38,175 nt of DNA from Chromera velia (GCA_018398765.1 JAHBMJ010000210.1:15769-53943); one strand, 5' to 3'. Positions 20,507 to 34,121 are shown, numbered from the stretch's first letter. Program-made: numbers and translations. Notes: a model not told the origin generated them from the sequence alone.

Positions 20507-20997
20507 CTTCCTTTGAAGTTCAGAAAAGGGGTTTGGAACTCACAGGGACTCATCTCTCAGCCTTGCTACGGCTTTCTGGATACAAGCTAGCTTTAACTTC
20601 GCTTTATAAGTTAGCTCGGAAGTCAGCTTGGATCCCGTAAAGTTTGTGGGCCCTAACTTTTGGCCCCGGAAAGAGCAATTATAGGTGGCGAACGCGAGCG
20701 ATACGCGAGCGGAACTATATAACTGCATGCAGCGACATGCACGCGCGCGAACGTTCACGCGCGAAGAGATCGTGCGCAATCAATGCATGCATATGCATGC
20801 TTCCCTGTCGGGGCTTCTCTTTCAATGACTGCAGGAAATATAGATACACAGTCTGACGATGAGCCGTGTGCCGTCCTCTTAGTTTCCTTTGATTAGAGAC
20901 CTGCTGTCATCAGCCAAAGTACCCTTGCAAATCAAGGCTTGAAAGTTCGTGCCACTGCCACGACAAACAACAGCCGGTCACCGCTCTTTCTCACATC
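20507..20997. promoter_or_regulatory. Shared divergent promoter region with GCATGC palindromes
   Basis: 491 bp separate the start codons of the SET gene (- strand) and the secreted-protein gene (+ strand). It contains TATATAA at 20716-20722 directly followed by the palindrome CTGCATGCAG (20723-20732), a CG-rich ACGCGCGCGAACG block, and a 16-bp perfect palindrome GCATGCATATGCATGC (20785-20800). TGCATGC is a known ApiAP2-type motif in apicomplexans; its role here is inference. Transcription starts cannot be read from sequence. Confidence 0.45.
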
Positions 20998-22250
20998 ATG
21001 AAGTTCTCCGCAGTTGCTCTGGCGTTCGTTGCCGCTTCTGAGGCCGCTGTGGTGAGTGCTCTTGCAACTTTTGCCCCTGTAGCAACTTCGCATGCTTAGC
21101 CAGCTTTGTTGATGTAATGGAGTATGACTTTCCAGGGGTTTTGTCACACGTGTTCGCAAGTGTGCGAGTGACTGAGAAGATGTTACGCAACACCTGCACG
21201 TCTTCTAGCTCCCCAACCTCTCCCTCCTGCTGAGTACCTGTGCGAACCTCTTCTCCTTCGATATCTCCTCTTCCTCATCTGAATGAGACTAGATGTTTCA
21301 TAATCGTGAAGGTTGTCTGCGTGTTCGACCATGTGCGTGTACCAGAATATATAGCAGACAACATGTTGCGCAACACCTGCACGCTGACAGCAGTACGCCT
21401 CCTATTGTTCTTATGTGAGTCCCACATGCTTCTGCCGGCTTCTCCACAACACCTGTAGAGAAAAAAATGCTTACGACGGTTGTGTGTGCCCTCTTTGAGT
21501 CTTCCTGCCTCCGTCTACTCGGAGTTGCTGCTTGATTCAATGTGTTTCATCCTGGTGTCTGCCAACGTGCAGGACTTCTCCAAGCTTGGGGACCTCCCTG
21601 ACTTCGGCAAGTTCGATCTCGGCAGTCTTTTCGGAGAGAAGGAGGACTTCGTGAAGGGGGGCAAGTGCAAGCCCATCACCATCGCCGAGATTGAGGAAGC
21701 TCAGAACGGCTGGGGTTGGGGCCTCGTGGCCATTGGTGCTGCCTACGCGGAGGCTTTCAACACGCTCCCCAACAGCAACACCACTTTCGTTACCAAGGCC
21801 GAGCAGGTGATTTCGGAGTTCTACAACTACGGAAAGAGCAATGTCCTCTTCAAGCCCACCCTCACAACCCCTCCCAACCAGTTTCGGCCCACCTTCCAGG
21901 GGGCACTTTCCTACTTCGTTGGCCCCTGGGCCCCTGAGCCTATCGACGGCGATCCCGGCTTTGCCCTCGGACCGGACTGCGGGATGCAGACTCCCCCCCT
22001 TCAGGAGCCCTGTCCCTGGGTTGACGTCCGCTTTGAGAACAACGGGACCTTGCTCTTCAAGGACACCGCGCTCGCCATGGGTAACTACTTCTTCACCCCC
22101 GGGAACGGCACCCAGGACGGTGCTCCCTCCATGGTGGAGTACTCGTTCGCGTACGTGAAGGACCCCAAGACTTGTTACCTCAAGATCGTCCTCCAGCACT
22201 CCTCTGTTCCCTTCATGGCTCCAGATGCTGCATCCATGATGGGACGTTAA
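20998..22250 (+). CDS. Secreted small protein, NTF2/SnoaL-like fold suspected
   Basis: Exon 1 20998-21051, GTGAGT donor, 521-bp intron, acceptor ACGTGCAG, exon 2 21573-22250 (TAA): 243 residues, phase 0. Exon 1 encodes exactly the signal peptide (MKFSAVALAFVAASEAAV). The mature part has IAEIEEAQNGWGWGLVAIG, an AEAFN...AEQVISEFYNYG helix, VLFKPTL, FRPTFQGALSYFVG, GFALG, VDVRFENNGTLLF, LAMGNYFFT, VEYSFAYVKD and LKIVLQHSSVPF. This helix-then-curved-sheet order with GALSYFVG and HHSS-like ends recalls algal/cyanobacterial SnoaL/NTF2-like proteins; I recall the pattern, and no search was run. Four NxS/T sites (NTT, NGT and others) would suit secretion. Codons are strongly C/G-ending, unlike nearby DNA, suggesting high expression. 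An antisense ORF over exon 2 is a shadow. Confidence 0.85.
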
Positions 22251-23929
22251 TTAAGCTTCGACGCTGCTTCGTTTTAGAAAAATTTGAGACATGAATTCGG
22301 CTGTGAGCCTGTGGGTTGACCCATGCATGCAAGAAGCGTGGTCGTCCTTCGATCTTTCTTTCGTGCTCGTGGTCGCTGGTTGTTGACGTACTGCTCAATC
22401 GATAGATGTACTGCTCAATCGATCAAAATCTGAGTGTTCTTTCGTGTGCCCACATCAAGAAGAGAGAAAGCGCGTCTTCGCTTTCAACAAAGTAGACGCT
22501 GCTGTTGAGGTGCATCGGGACGCAATGAGCCCTTGTGAGTGTGAATGTCTCCCATGCTTGGTACTTGTGTGTTTTGAACCTTCCTTTGGTTTCTTCTTTT
22601 TCCCCATGTTTTCTCCCAACGAAGACATTTCAATCATCGTCTCGAGACCAATGTGACACTTCTTATTGTCCTCTTCACTGGCGCCAAAGCGAAATGGGGA
22701 AACTGACCAAAACAGTCGGGTTTTCCGTACCGCGAGCCTTAGTCACGAAATTCGCATATGAACTGTAAGGATGCTTTACAAACAGTGTCAAACACATGCA
22801 TGCATGGTGTATCCATGAAAACTTGAGTGTGATAAGCTGTATATGAGGAGCCACTGTCAGTCTATCTTTACAGCTTAAGACTTCACTAGATAATCTTTTT
22901 TCATGCATGTGTAGCTAACATACTGCGCTACCCTATAAAATTGGAAGTGTTTTAGGGTATGAGATTCTCAAAAAAGTAGTTTGAAGCTCCAAATTTTTTT
23001 TGGAAGTATACTAACATAAAAAAACTAGAAGTCCTAGGAAGGTCTTAGTTAGCGCTCCTAATGTAAAAAATGATGGAGAACGCGTTTTTAGCACTTATAT
23101 GATCTAAAACTTTAGAATTTTTACGAAAAAACGATTTGTTGGCTACAACAGGAGGCGTGACCACAGTATAGGCTCCTTAGGAGGAGAGCGATTAAACATA
23201 AGGGATTAGTTGATTGACAAAACTAGTAAATTCAAAACTGAAAAGAGCAACATGCATAGAATGCAACCATAAAAACCATTATCCCCCCTCCCAAAAATTG
23301 TTGTCGTTCTTTGTTGAGGCTACGCCGCTACGGCATTTCTGGGAGACCCATGCAGGTCTAGAAGGGAGATGGGGGCCACGGTTTCTGTATGCGCATGTAC
23401 AGGTATATATTAATACATTTTTTTTTATTAATAATTATTTTTCTTTGCATGCATGCATGCGATTGCATGCGTGGATGCATGCATGCACGGATCGAATATA
23501 GCATGCATGACGACTTAATTTGTTGCATGAACGACAAACAAAGCTGCTCGAACAGGCCGGGGGACAGAGCCGGCAGCCCGCAGCTTTCTCACATTCGAAA
23601 TGAAAGGACACTCTTCGTCTCTTGACTATTGAGGGCAGAGTAGGGCTGAAATTGAAGGTACTCAGGCACGAGCCCACTTGGTATTGCTTCTGTCTGTCGA
23701 CGCTCCTTTTGACCTCTGGGCGTCTGCTTTGTGGGCGTCAGTGTTCCAGCTGCTGGTCTCTCTTCCAGACAGTCCATCAAAGAAGTAAAGGAAGCCTTGT
23801 TGTCTCTTGGGGCGCCTTGAAGGCCCCTCGATCTTTTCTTTCTTCAAAGAATCACAAAGGCGTGTTGTGCAACGAACAACAACAACAAAAGACTGTTGCC
23901 AGCTGCCTTGTCTTTCTGTTTCCAGAGCG
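22251..23929. other. Intergenic region between the secreted-protein gene and the large gene
   Basis: No gene supported. It holds the 3' flank of the upstream gene, a direct repeat GTACTGCTCAATCGAT (about 22387-22402 and 22406-22421), an AT-rich anonymous block at about 22900-23290, and a cluster of GCATGC palindromes at 23446-23490. The sequence TGTTTCCAG at 23917-23925, just before the next ATG, could be the acceptor of a 5' UTR intron. Confidence 0.6.
23446..23490. promoter_or_regulatory. TGCATGC palindrome cluster upstream of the large gene
   Basis: Five GCATGC cores, several overlapping, within 45 bp, about 440 bp before the start codon of the large + strand gene. They could be regulatory (ApiAP2-like sites) or simple repeat, since GCATGC is also common in introns here. 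Confidence 0.4.
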
Positions 23930-25203
23930 ATGAGAATATTGCAGTCGACGCTTCCCTTTGTCTTCATTGCAAAGGCCTCAGGCCTACGCAAAGCAGAGCG
24001 GGTGCCGAAAAATTATTTCAGATGCGGAGTGGACGACTGTCGTCCCCAACCGGCTGCGGCCGCTTCACCAATTTCCTTTATTGAACTTGAGCAGTCTCCT
24101 CGCCCGCCCGTTCCCTCTCCTTTCCCTGAAGAAGATCTCCCGATGTCGGTGTCTCTTCTCCAGATGTCTTTCCTTGAACTTCACAAACTCTCCCAAACGG
24201 AGGCCGAGGATCTCCTCGCACAGGCAACAGACGAATTCGTTGACGGCATGGCAAAACTGGCCGAGAAGGTCGAGCAGCAGTCCAAAGACGCCAAGGACCC
24301 AAAAGAAACCGCCAAAATCACATCACCTGATGACGTCATCAAGACGATCACAGGTATCAGGAAACAGGCAAACGACATGGCTCACCTTCAGAAGAAAGTC
24401 GCGCTTGTGCACCAAAAGGCAGGACCTCTCTCCGACACTTTCTTTGAGAAGACCAGGTAGGTTCGAGGAGACGTTCATGAAGTGCATGGTAAAATTCATG
24501 ACTTGCTTTTTGTGTCAGTGCCTGAGAAGTAGTCTCAAGCTGAGACACCTCTTGGAAAAAGAAATGCAATTTGGGATGAGCCCTTGCTTGTTTTGTATCA
24601 AGCATGCAATTCGTGAAAGATCACACGCATAACCGAAAGTGGGCCATTCGTGAGATTACATTGTTCCCACTCGTCTTCAGTTGTGTAAGCGGTCTGTTTT
24701 GCCCCGCAGCGAGGTCCGAGGTACTTGAATAGTGCATTCAGGTTACTCAACAGACTTTATTTTATCTCTTTAATTAATTCTTTTTGCACTCCTTTCACTG
24801 TACTTAATTCTGCAGCGAGGCGGCCGACAAGGCATCTGCCGAGGAAGACCACGAGAAGTTGGAAGACGCCGAGACGAAAATAGATGCAGCGAAAAGATCG
24901 ACTCTGGAGCATCTGAAGGTGACGGACAGGGCCAAGTACGCGGATAGGTTTGACGCTGTCTCAAGGTGAATGAGCTCGTAAGGCAAGGGAGGGAAGAGAC
25001 TTTCGGGCAGACAGAAAGACAGGAAGGAAAAACCGGCTTGGATCTTCCCTTCTGTTTCCCTTTCTCTTCTCTCCCCCAACCCCGCACACAGAGAGTCTGC
25101 AGGAAAAAGCGTTAAGTCTTGAAGTTCCCTCAGTTTCTTTCCCCTGTCTCTCTTTCTGCCGGGACCTATGCATGTGTGCCTCCCTGCCTGTCTGCCTGCC
25201 TGC

Positions 25204-25240
<37 letters not shown>

Positions 25241-25241
25241 A

Positions 25242-25273
<32 letters not shown>

Positions 25274-28200
25274 GGTCGTGCCTGTGTGTCTTTCTCTTTA
25301 CTATTTAATTCTGCCGATGATGCATTCACTCTCGATATGCGCCTGCATACCCTCTGTTCTGCTCTCTCGAACAAACAAACCTGGTTGCAGATCCTCTGCT
25401 GCCTCGGCAGAGGAGGTGATGGAAGAAGCGCAAAAACTGACAGAGGAAGACTTCCCTGGAGTGAGTGAGTGAGTGAGTGAGGGAGGGAGGGAGGGAGGGA
25501 GGGAGTGAGTGAGTGAAGGAGCTAGTGTGCCTGCGGGGCGCATGCGGAGGGTCTTTCGTCGGCTGCGTTTCTTTTTGTCCATATAGCTGCTTTTTCTTCT
25601 CTTCTGCCTGCCTGTCTGTCTGTCTGTCTGTCTGTCTGTCTTGATTGATTAATTGATTGATTTCTACAGGTATGAATGATTGTATGGCTCTGACTATGAG
25701 TGCATCTGCCTGTCTGCCTCCCTGCATGTAATTCTTTCCGTTGGTTGGGCCCCCTTTTCCTTCTCTGTTCTGATGTTGCCTTCCTTCTATCAGACCCTTT
25801 GCTTCTCTTTCTGTCCACACGCATGTGCATCAGTGAGTCTGTACATGCGCGCATGCACGTAGACGCATATGTACTCGTGTGTGCCCTTGGTGTGTTGGAT
25901 TTTGCGGTGGATTCGTTCCCCTGTCGGGCTATGTGGATCTGCGTGAAAAGGGATAGGCAGGTTTTGTTCTTTCCATGCATGCATGGGTGGATGAACTTGA
26001 TTCCATGGATCTAACATATTAAAAATTCCATGGATCTAAAATATATTAAAAAAAAAAAAAAAAAAACTTGATTCCATGGATCATGTACTGTTGATGAATG
26101 GATGCAGATTCCCTCTTCACAGCTGAAGACGAATTTGGGAGAGAGAGAGTTAACCAACGAGGAAATGAGAGCAGAAGAAGAAGAGGAAGACAAACCCGAA
26201 CCCGAACCCTCAGGAGGAAAGGGGGCCAAGTCCCCTTCGTCTTCTTCGGATAGCCTATCGCGTCAATTTGTGGACTCTGAAATCGACACTTGTGGTCAGT
26301 CGATTGGAGAGAATGAAAGACTTGCAAACAGCAACAACAAACAAGTTGTGCCGAAAAGTGCTTGCATGAGAGAAACTGAGAGATTGTTCTGCTTGGTTTG
26401 ACGGTGGAAAAGAAATGTGCGGGAGGGAAATGGGCCTGCCTGCGTGGATCTATTGTGTTATCTTTGCATACGTTTCCCTCTCCCCACTCCCTTTACCCCT
26501 TTTGTGTACGTACGCATTCTTAAGATATCCTGGTTGCCTTGTATCTATGCCTCATGCGTTGCTTTTCTCTTTGTGGATTCTTTTCCTCACTGTGTGCGTC
26601 TCTGAGCCAGTATCTTTGTCAGAGATAGATACTAGGGTTTGACTCTAGAAAGCGAGAAGGAAAATAATCGAAAGAGAAAAAACTCGAACCCCGTCAGAAC
26701 TGTTGCAGAGCAAAAAAATTCTTCTCGCCTGTTTCCCAAATGAAACACATTACACAGAAACCTCTCACGATACTCCCAGTCTCTTCACAAAGACATTCAA
26801 TCGAAGTCTCCAACACGACAGCTCTCCCTCTGTGCCCTCGCTTTGTACCTCCCCTCCTTCCTCCCTTCAATTATTTCCCTCCTTCGTTTCTTCTTGATTC
26901 ACGAGGAGAGCAGAGTCGGAGGACGGAGACCCTTCCTCTACGGTCTCTGAGCTGAGCCTGGTGGAGGAAACGGCCAAATCGAAGAAGGGAATGACCACAT
27001 TGGATGACTATGGAAGGGTCGAGGTGGGTCGGCAGTCTGCATGTAGTTGTAGGTGGGATTTTGGCTTCAATTGTGTGTGTGCCTGTTTTGCTTTTTCAGT
27101 CAGTCAGTCAGAATGAATGAATGAATGAATGAATGGATGAATGAATAGTTCCACGGAGAGTCGGGATCTTCCTCTTCTCTACATTCGCGCTTCTCCCTCC
27201 TTGTCTCGCTGTCGCTTGCTACTCACTCCCTCCCTCCCTCACTCACTCACTCACTCACTCACTCACTCACACACACTCATTCACTGACGCTGCAGGCAGA
27301 CTTTCGTCCCAGGGTGCTTCCAAGATCACATGAACAGCCAAAACCTCTCTCCCCCCGATATATGCTTCATGCCTGCAAGTCTGTTTCTCTGTCTGACCGT
27401 CTGCCTATCTGTCTGTTTATCTACCTTGCAGATTTGCGCCTCTGCCTCAGAGGTGGACTGCCGGCCCTGCGATGCCCTCCTGCAAAGAGAGAGCATGACG
27501 AAAACCGAAGAGGAGCTGCACGTCATCTGGAGGAATTGTGTGACGTCTCAGATCGCAGCTGTCCAAGCAAAGAAGTCAGCCAGAATGACAGAAAAGCCTG
27601 CTGAGCACCCTTTCCACCTCTTCTCTTTGCGGTTCGTGTCTTTGTCAACCATGAGCCTCCGAGTTGTCTTTGCTTTTCCACCCCCGAATTTCTCCCTCTC
27701 TGTGTCTTTTCCTGTGAGGCGCTTTTGAAGACCCGTGTTTCGACTGGTCCTTTGCAGGCAGCTTCCTTTCTCAACTTTCCTTACTGTGGTCTCATTTGTA
27801 TTCACACATGGTCGATCCGTCGTTTTCCCTTTTGTTTGACTTCCTGTTTTTTCGCTTAATGGCTGGATGACTGACTGACTGACTGTCTCTCTATCTATCT
27901 CTCTTTCTCTCTCTGTATGTGTGTGTGTGTGTATGTGTGTGTCTGTGCCTCTCTACACGTACTTCTTTTTCTCTTTCTGGATATGTATGTGTATGTGTTT
28001 GAGTACAGGCACAAAGCAAAAGTCCGGAAAGAAGCCCAGAAGGTCGTGGACGACCTGAAAGAAGGAGAGTATGAGAAGTGGACGAAAATGTGGGAGAGGC
28101 GGCTCTTGGCACACGACGTTTTCCAGGTCAGTCAGTGTGACGAGAAGACCAGATATCTGACAAGCGTATTCATTCTGCCAAAAGAAGAGAAGAGAAGGGA

Positions 28201-30681
28201 TGAGAGAGGCGCGGGAACATTCATCCATTTATTCTAGGAAGGAAAGAAGATTCGGACTCTCTTCATACACGTCGATCAATCAGGAAGGGGAATCTGAATG
28301 CTCACAAACAGGTCTTTCTGAATGCGGTTGGGTTTCCATTTCAAAGTCCCTTTTGATCGATGGCCGAGTCTGCGTCATCACGCGAACTGAGTGATGCATT
28401 TCATTTGTCCTTCGTCTTCGAACTCATTCTCTCTCTGCAGGCGGCTGCTGCTGTCTACAACCTCGCTAGCGGGAGGTGGACTGAGAACCCTTCTTGGCCT
28501 CTCCAGATCTTCTCAGAGAACAGGTGCGTGCGTGCGTGCGTCAGGATTGGGCACTTCAGTGGCGGGTCAAGCAGACTGATTTCTCCCTTGTGGAGCCACT
28601 CAATTCCACTCAGCATTGAAAGTTAAGCAGTGAGAGAAGATTACTTATTCAGGTGCGGATAAATTCCTCCCTTTCGATTTGTTCCGAAAAGAAAAACTTT
28701 ACTCCGTGCCTTACGTGCTTGTCCGTGCATTCCTTTCTTGAAGCCTTCCCCCCCCGACATTGAATTTCACACGATTCTATAACCTCTCATATGGGCTATT
28801 TCTCTTTCTGTCTCTCGTGACCCCCCTTTCCCCCTTTCCAGATACGAAGGTGTGGGGTCACGGTTCGAGGTTGCATTCACCCAGCACGCAGATGCCTACA
28901 AAGAGGAGATGATCAGGTCAGAAGGCAGAAAACGGGGCCGGGGAAGAGAGAATTAAGAAGCTTCTCCCTCCTTACACTAATGAATTCATTGGACCCAGAA
29001 CGGGACAATCTGAACATGTCGATGCTGAGTTGATCTGTTGCCGTGGTATCTCACAAAAACATGTTCGTAGCAGGTATTTGTCGGCTTTGGTATGGTTGGA
29101 CGTATTTGCTGATAGATGTGTGAGTACATGCGAGTGTCAATTACATATGCACATACATACGTTATGGACATACACACAAATGCAGGTATGCCTCAACCGA
29201 GGGTGAAGCAGCTGCGATGGACTTTGCTGCCGAGAACGGGATCATAGACGATATTGCAGCAGGGCAAGAACTTGTCGGAGACGGCCAAGGACTTGCAGGA
29301 GACGCAGAGCAGATCGCTGAGAATGCCCAGGCAATGGTTGGTTTGTCAGGAAGGAAGTTGACATATGCACATGTACTTGCAGAGGAAGTGAGGCGTCCCG
29401 GAGCGCGCGCGAAAAAGGGCAGCGCAAAATATGAAAACAGGTTGACTTGTCATCGGGTTTTTACTCTGTGCCAGAAGGGAAATACAGGTACACAGGAAGA
29501 CTAGGGATACAACCAGTGTGAGTTGACATTCGTTCGTATGAAACAGCTGTCTGATGATCATAAGTGGAAAGCCGACCACATCCTCTGCCTTTTTTTTAAA
29601 AGCTTTGTACACACGTATTTCAGTACTGTGACAAAGAGCTGCATTCCATGAATTTCGTTCACCCTAGCTCTTCTTATTCCTTTTTTGATTTTCCCTCAAT
29701 TTGCTCGTGTGCAGCAACCAGAGGCAGAGCAGCTGATGGCAGACATGCAGGTGACTGTCGAGAAAGCCAGAGTTCTTCAAGCGGACATTACAGAGACCAG
29801 CAATGAGCTCAAAGCAGAAATTCAAAAGTGTAACGATGCTCTGGCAGCAGCCCCAGCGACGTTTCTGCAAGAAAGTGAAACAACAAAACAAACGCAACAA
29901 GACCACTCATTTGGCGGTTGGACCCCCCCCACCAGCCCTCCCGACACCGGTGCTCCCGACACCGGTGCTCCCGACACAGGGGCGCCGGACACGGGGATAG
30001 ACACGGGAATCGACACCGGCGTTCCGGGTGCTCCTGTGATTGACCCTGGGGTAGGGGTCGGCATGGGTGACTGCGACACGGAGAGAATCAAAGAACTCAC
30101 CGATGAGTTGAGAGAGAAGCAAGAAGACTTTCAGGAACTACAGGCAGAAATTCAGGAATATCAAGATAGGGTGAGTGAGTGGCTGTGCAAAAGAATAATG
30201 CAAAAGTTTCTCACGTGGGAAACGATTTAAAAACGAGAGAGAAAAAAAACAAAGGAAGAAGCACTTGTCTGTCGGAATGAAGAAAGGAAACTACATTTCA
30301 CAACGCCTGTCTATTTTGCTTCTTTCTGCCGATCATACAAGTGACTGAGAAAGGCCGTCTGCAATCTTTGGAACACACAAAATCTTCTTTCTTTCTTCTT
30401 CTGAATTGTGATCGCTCTCCTTTTGTCTTTATTCTCCAGGCCTTCATTTTATTCTCCAAAAATGAATGCATGCATTGTCTAAATTTATTCTCCAGGCCAG
30501 TGAGTTGGCATCTCAAGTCCAAGAAGAACTCGTGGCGCCTGCAGAGGAACTCATGGAAGAGGGAACGGCCCTGAAAGAGAGGGGGGCGGAGTATGCAAAC
30601 GAAATGATTGACAAGTACACCGACACCGAAATGTTGCAAAAACTTCTCAACGCAGCCGCAGCGTCAGTCATGCAGCCACAG

Positions 30682-30735
<54 letters not shown>

Positions 30736-33700
30736 GCAGACGGATCGACACACGAGCTAACAGGCAGACGCACAGATCGACTGATCTATGTTGACAGACG
30801 ACTCATGCAGGAAGCAGAACGTGTCTCGATCGGGGTCTGTCGGCCACAAATCGATTTTGATCTGAGGCTTTTCTTCGATCGCATCTCTGCGTTCCGAATT
30901 GGCGAGCTAGGCCAATTCAGTTCTCCCAGTGTCCGAAGTCTTTTTACAAGATCTTGGAGTTTGGACCCAGGCATCCTGGATAGACACACTAATTGGTACC
31001 CACACAGAAAGAATCGATCAGAAGGACAACGTGTCGAAATAAATATTGACGCAAATGAGTCACGGGACTGATCTCTACGGAATTCGGCTTGTGTCCTAAA
31101 GTTGTCAAAAGAGCAGCGGGGCGATTTCAGTCCCCTGCCTCTCTCACCGAAGCTAGTAAATGTATGACTTGATCATGCAACATGCGGTCGATTCCTTTGC
31201 CTCCTCTATTTCTGATGATTGATTCATCCATGTGTGTTCGATTCCTTTTCCCATGCATTGCCTCCTTGTCCCTTCCCTCTTTCTGCATGTCTGTCTGCAG
31301 CTACGTGAAGGACGTTGCAGGACATGCGGTGGAACAATTCGGCCTCGCGATGGAGAGTCTGATGATCGCTCTGCAGGTCCGCCAGCGGTATGCATGCATG
31401 CACGGATGATCATGTGTTCTCAGTGCGATTCGGAACGATAGATATCCCTTGTTGCACCCTGTGTTGTTGGAACGGTGGCTATCCCTTATTGCACCCTTTG
31501 TGTGTCGCAATGCTCGGGTTGATGCATATACATGTGCAAGGCGCGCGAGCTTGCGGTCGCTTTTGGTGTTGCTGCATGCGTCCATGTTGGGGAGGAGGAG
31601 TGAGTACTTTTGTGCGTGCGTCAACGTGATTTTTTCAGGTTGCCCCAAGTCCCACCAGCTTTCCTCAGGACTGCCATTCACACCTCCTCGGATAAATAAT
31701 GCCTTTGTCGGAAATCTATCATGCCCACTGAATTTGCATGTCTTGCTGCCTGCAGCCAATCATCGTTGACACACTTCTGATCACCCTGGAGCTCATATTC
31801 GACATCGTCTCTGGGTGGGGGTGGATTCTGACGGCGTTGCGGCTCTCTTGGAAGTTCTGGAAATGGGCACGCTCGTACACACCTGATCCCTCAAAGGTCC
31901 GCTTGCCTTCCGGCCTGCCTGCCTGCGTTCCAACCTGCCAAGGAGCTCGGTGGCATGCGTGTCCTCTTGTCTTTCCGTCCTTCGATTTTTAGCTGCCATC
32001 GCGTATTTTTCAGTGTGAATGGTCTGTTTCTGGGGTGTCCCTTTATGTGTATAGTTCCATCTATCTGCATGTGCACGTGCAGCTGTGCAAGGAGTCGCAC
32101 AAGATGGAGTGCTGCATGAACGAGGTCATGGCGTGGAATGAACTAGCAACGAGCAAGAAGGTCAGTTTGGAGGCTAGTACCTGCCTGATATTTTAGCTGC
32201 TCAGTATGAGGAGAATCGCTTTCGAAGGGCCTTTCTCAGATCCGGCGAAGCGCAAAGTGGCATGGAAACGATAATTGATTTCATTGAGTTACTAGCAACG
32301 CATAACAAACATTCATGCAAGCTCAGAAAAGAATAATCCATCCCCCTGTGTGGTAGTGTGACTATGCAAGCGAAGTTTTGACGTGACATATGCAAATGTC
32401 AGTGGTAAAAGTTCCTGTGAGTAGGTCTCAAATCTATCTCATGAGTATGCTTCTTGATGCTTCATCCGTATTTTCGTACGCACAATGGAAGTATCTCAAG
32501 GCCATCGCTTTTGTTCCTTCCTTCCTTCTTTCTTTCTTTCTTTCCTTCCTTCCTTCCTTCCTTCCTTCTGTCTGTCTGTCTGTCTGTCTGTCTGCTTGTC
32601 TGCATGAAAAGAAGCAGGTCCCCGACCTGGACACGTTCATGAAGGCGACGGACCAACGACTGGAGAAGAGCTCCGACGAGACTTGGAGGGACTGGCTGGC
32701 TTCCTCCAAGCTCACCAAGTGGATGTCCACAGAGAGCCAGTGCATCGCGTTAGTCAGTAGAGAGAGTGTAAATCTGATTGGAAGACTGCATGGAGAGTGG
32801 GGATGAAGGGCATTTTTTTAATCCGGCCGTTCTGCGTAGAGTCATGCAGAAGATCGAATTGAAACTCGTCAGTGATCGCTTTCGCTTTTGTCTTCTGCTA
32901 TACTTCGAAGTATTTGAACAAAGACGAAAGCACCCCCCTTCATGATGTGTGTCACGCGACTGACCGTTCTGGAAGGAAACACATGGACTTGTCCTTTTTT
33001 CCCAAAAGCTACCGCATGGTTTGAACAGAAAGAAAATGCGCGCTTCTTTCTGCATGTTCTTTTCTCTTTCTGCTTGCACGACTGCAGATGGACCGCCTCC
33101 ATGTATTTTGACGTTCCTTCCTCCTCAAAGGGCCTGACAGCAGAGGGGGATTTAATGGGATCCCGCACAGAAGAAGCATTGGCACAGCAGGACAAAGCGA
33201 TCTACAAGCAGTTGACGAGCATCGGGGAGGACGTGAAGGATGCTGAGAAGAAGAAAAAGGACAAAGAAGAAATTGACTGGATTGACAGAGTGGATGAGGG
33301 CCCGCAGGACTGGATTCCGAACAATCCGAAGGGTCTCTGGTTGAAATATGAAGATTCGACGAAGGAGACAACTTTTTTCACCTTAGAAAGAGAAGGGACC
33401 CTGGGGTTTACGGTCAGTGTAGTCATTTTAGTGCATAGATGAGATTGTATGTACACATAGTAAGTGTATTAGTGTGCAGGCAGTGGAACGCCATGTGATT
33501 AAACATACATGGTCTTTTTGGTGGCCTTTTCTGGTCTTGGCTCTGCTCAGCCACGCATTGTCTTCAGTTATGTCTCCCTTAATTGCATTGCACTCTTCCT
33601 TCCTTCCTTCCTTCCTTCCTTCCTTTCTGTCTTCCTCCGTGAATCCCTTCAGACGCATCACCGGTTTCTTTCTGCCAGCAACGACCACAAAAAGATGCGG

Positions 33701-33876
33701 TGCTTTGCGTTCCAGAAGAAGTCGTACGACCCGAAAACTCGAGAGGGGATGCGGAAGAACTTCGACGTCATTCAGGTCGGTCATTTAGCTAATCTTTATA
33801 TATATATATATATAAATAAATAATATACACACATATGTACGTGCACTGGCATGCAGGCAGGGACTTGAAGGACGGC

Positions 33877-33910
<34 letters not shown>

Positions 33911-33988
33911 AGAGAGAGAAGGAGAGAGAGAGAGAGAGAGAGAGAGAAGGAGAGAGAGAAGGAGAGAGAGACAGAGAGACAGAGAGAC

Positions 33989-34064
<76 letters not shown>

Positions 34065-34083
34065 AGAGAGAGAGAAAGAGAGA

Positions 34084-34121
<38 letters not shown>

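Noticed and set aside
21537-22199. - strand 220-codon ORF over the secreted-protein exon
   Set aside because: Created by strong GC bias at third positions of the real gene; it has no domain signature.
25119-25472. ORF rich in CLSVCLSV
   Set aside because: Translation of the TGTC repeat inside intron 2; only its last part overlaps exon 3, in a different frame.
27297-27330. Extra exon after CTGCAG in intron 5
   Set aside because: Skipping it keeps phase 0 between 27023 and 27432; including it offers no suitable donor.
27575-27620. Longer exon 6 using the donor at GCG|GTTCGT (about 27632)
   Set aside because: Also phase-compatible, but the added residues (EHPFHLFSLR) lose the helical charged character, and GTCAGC at 27575 matches the donor style of this gene.
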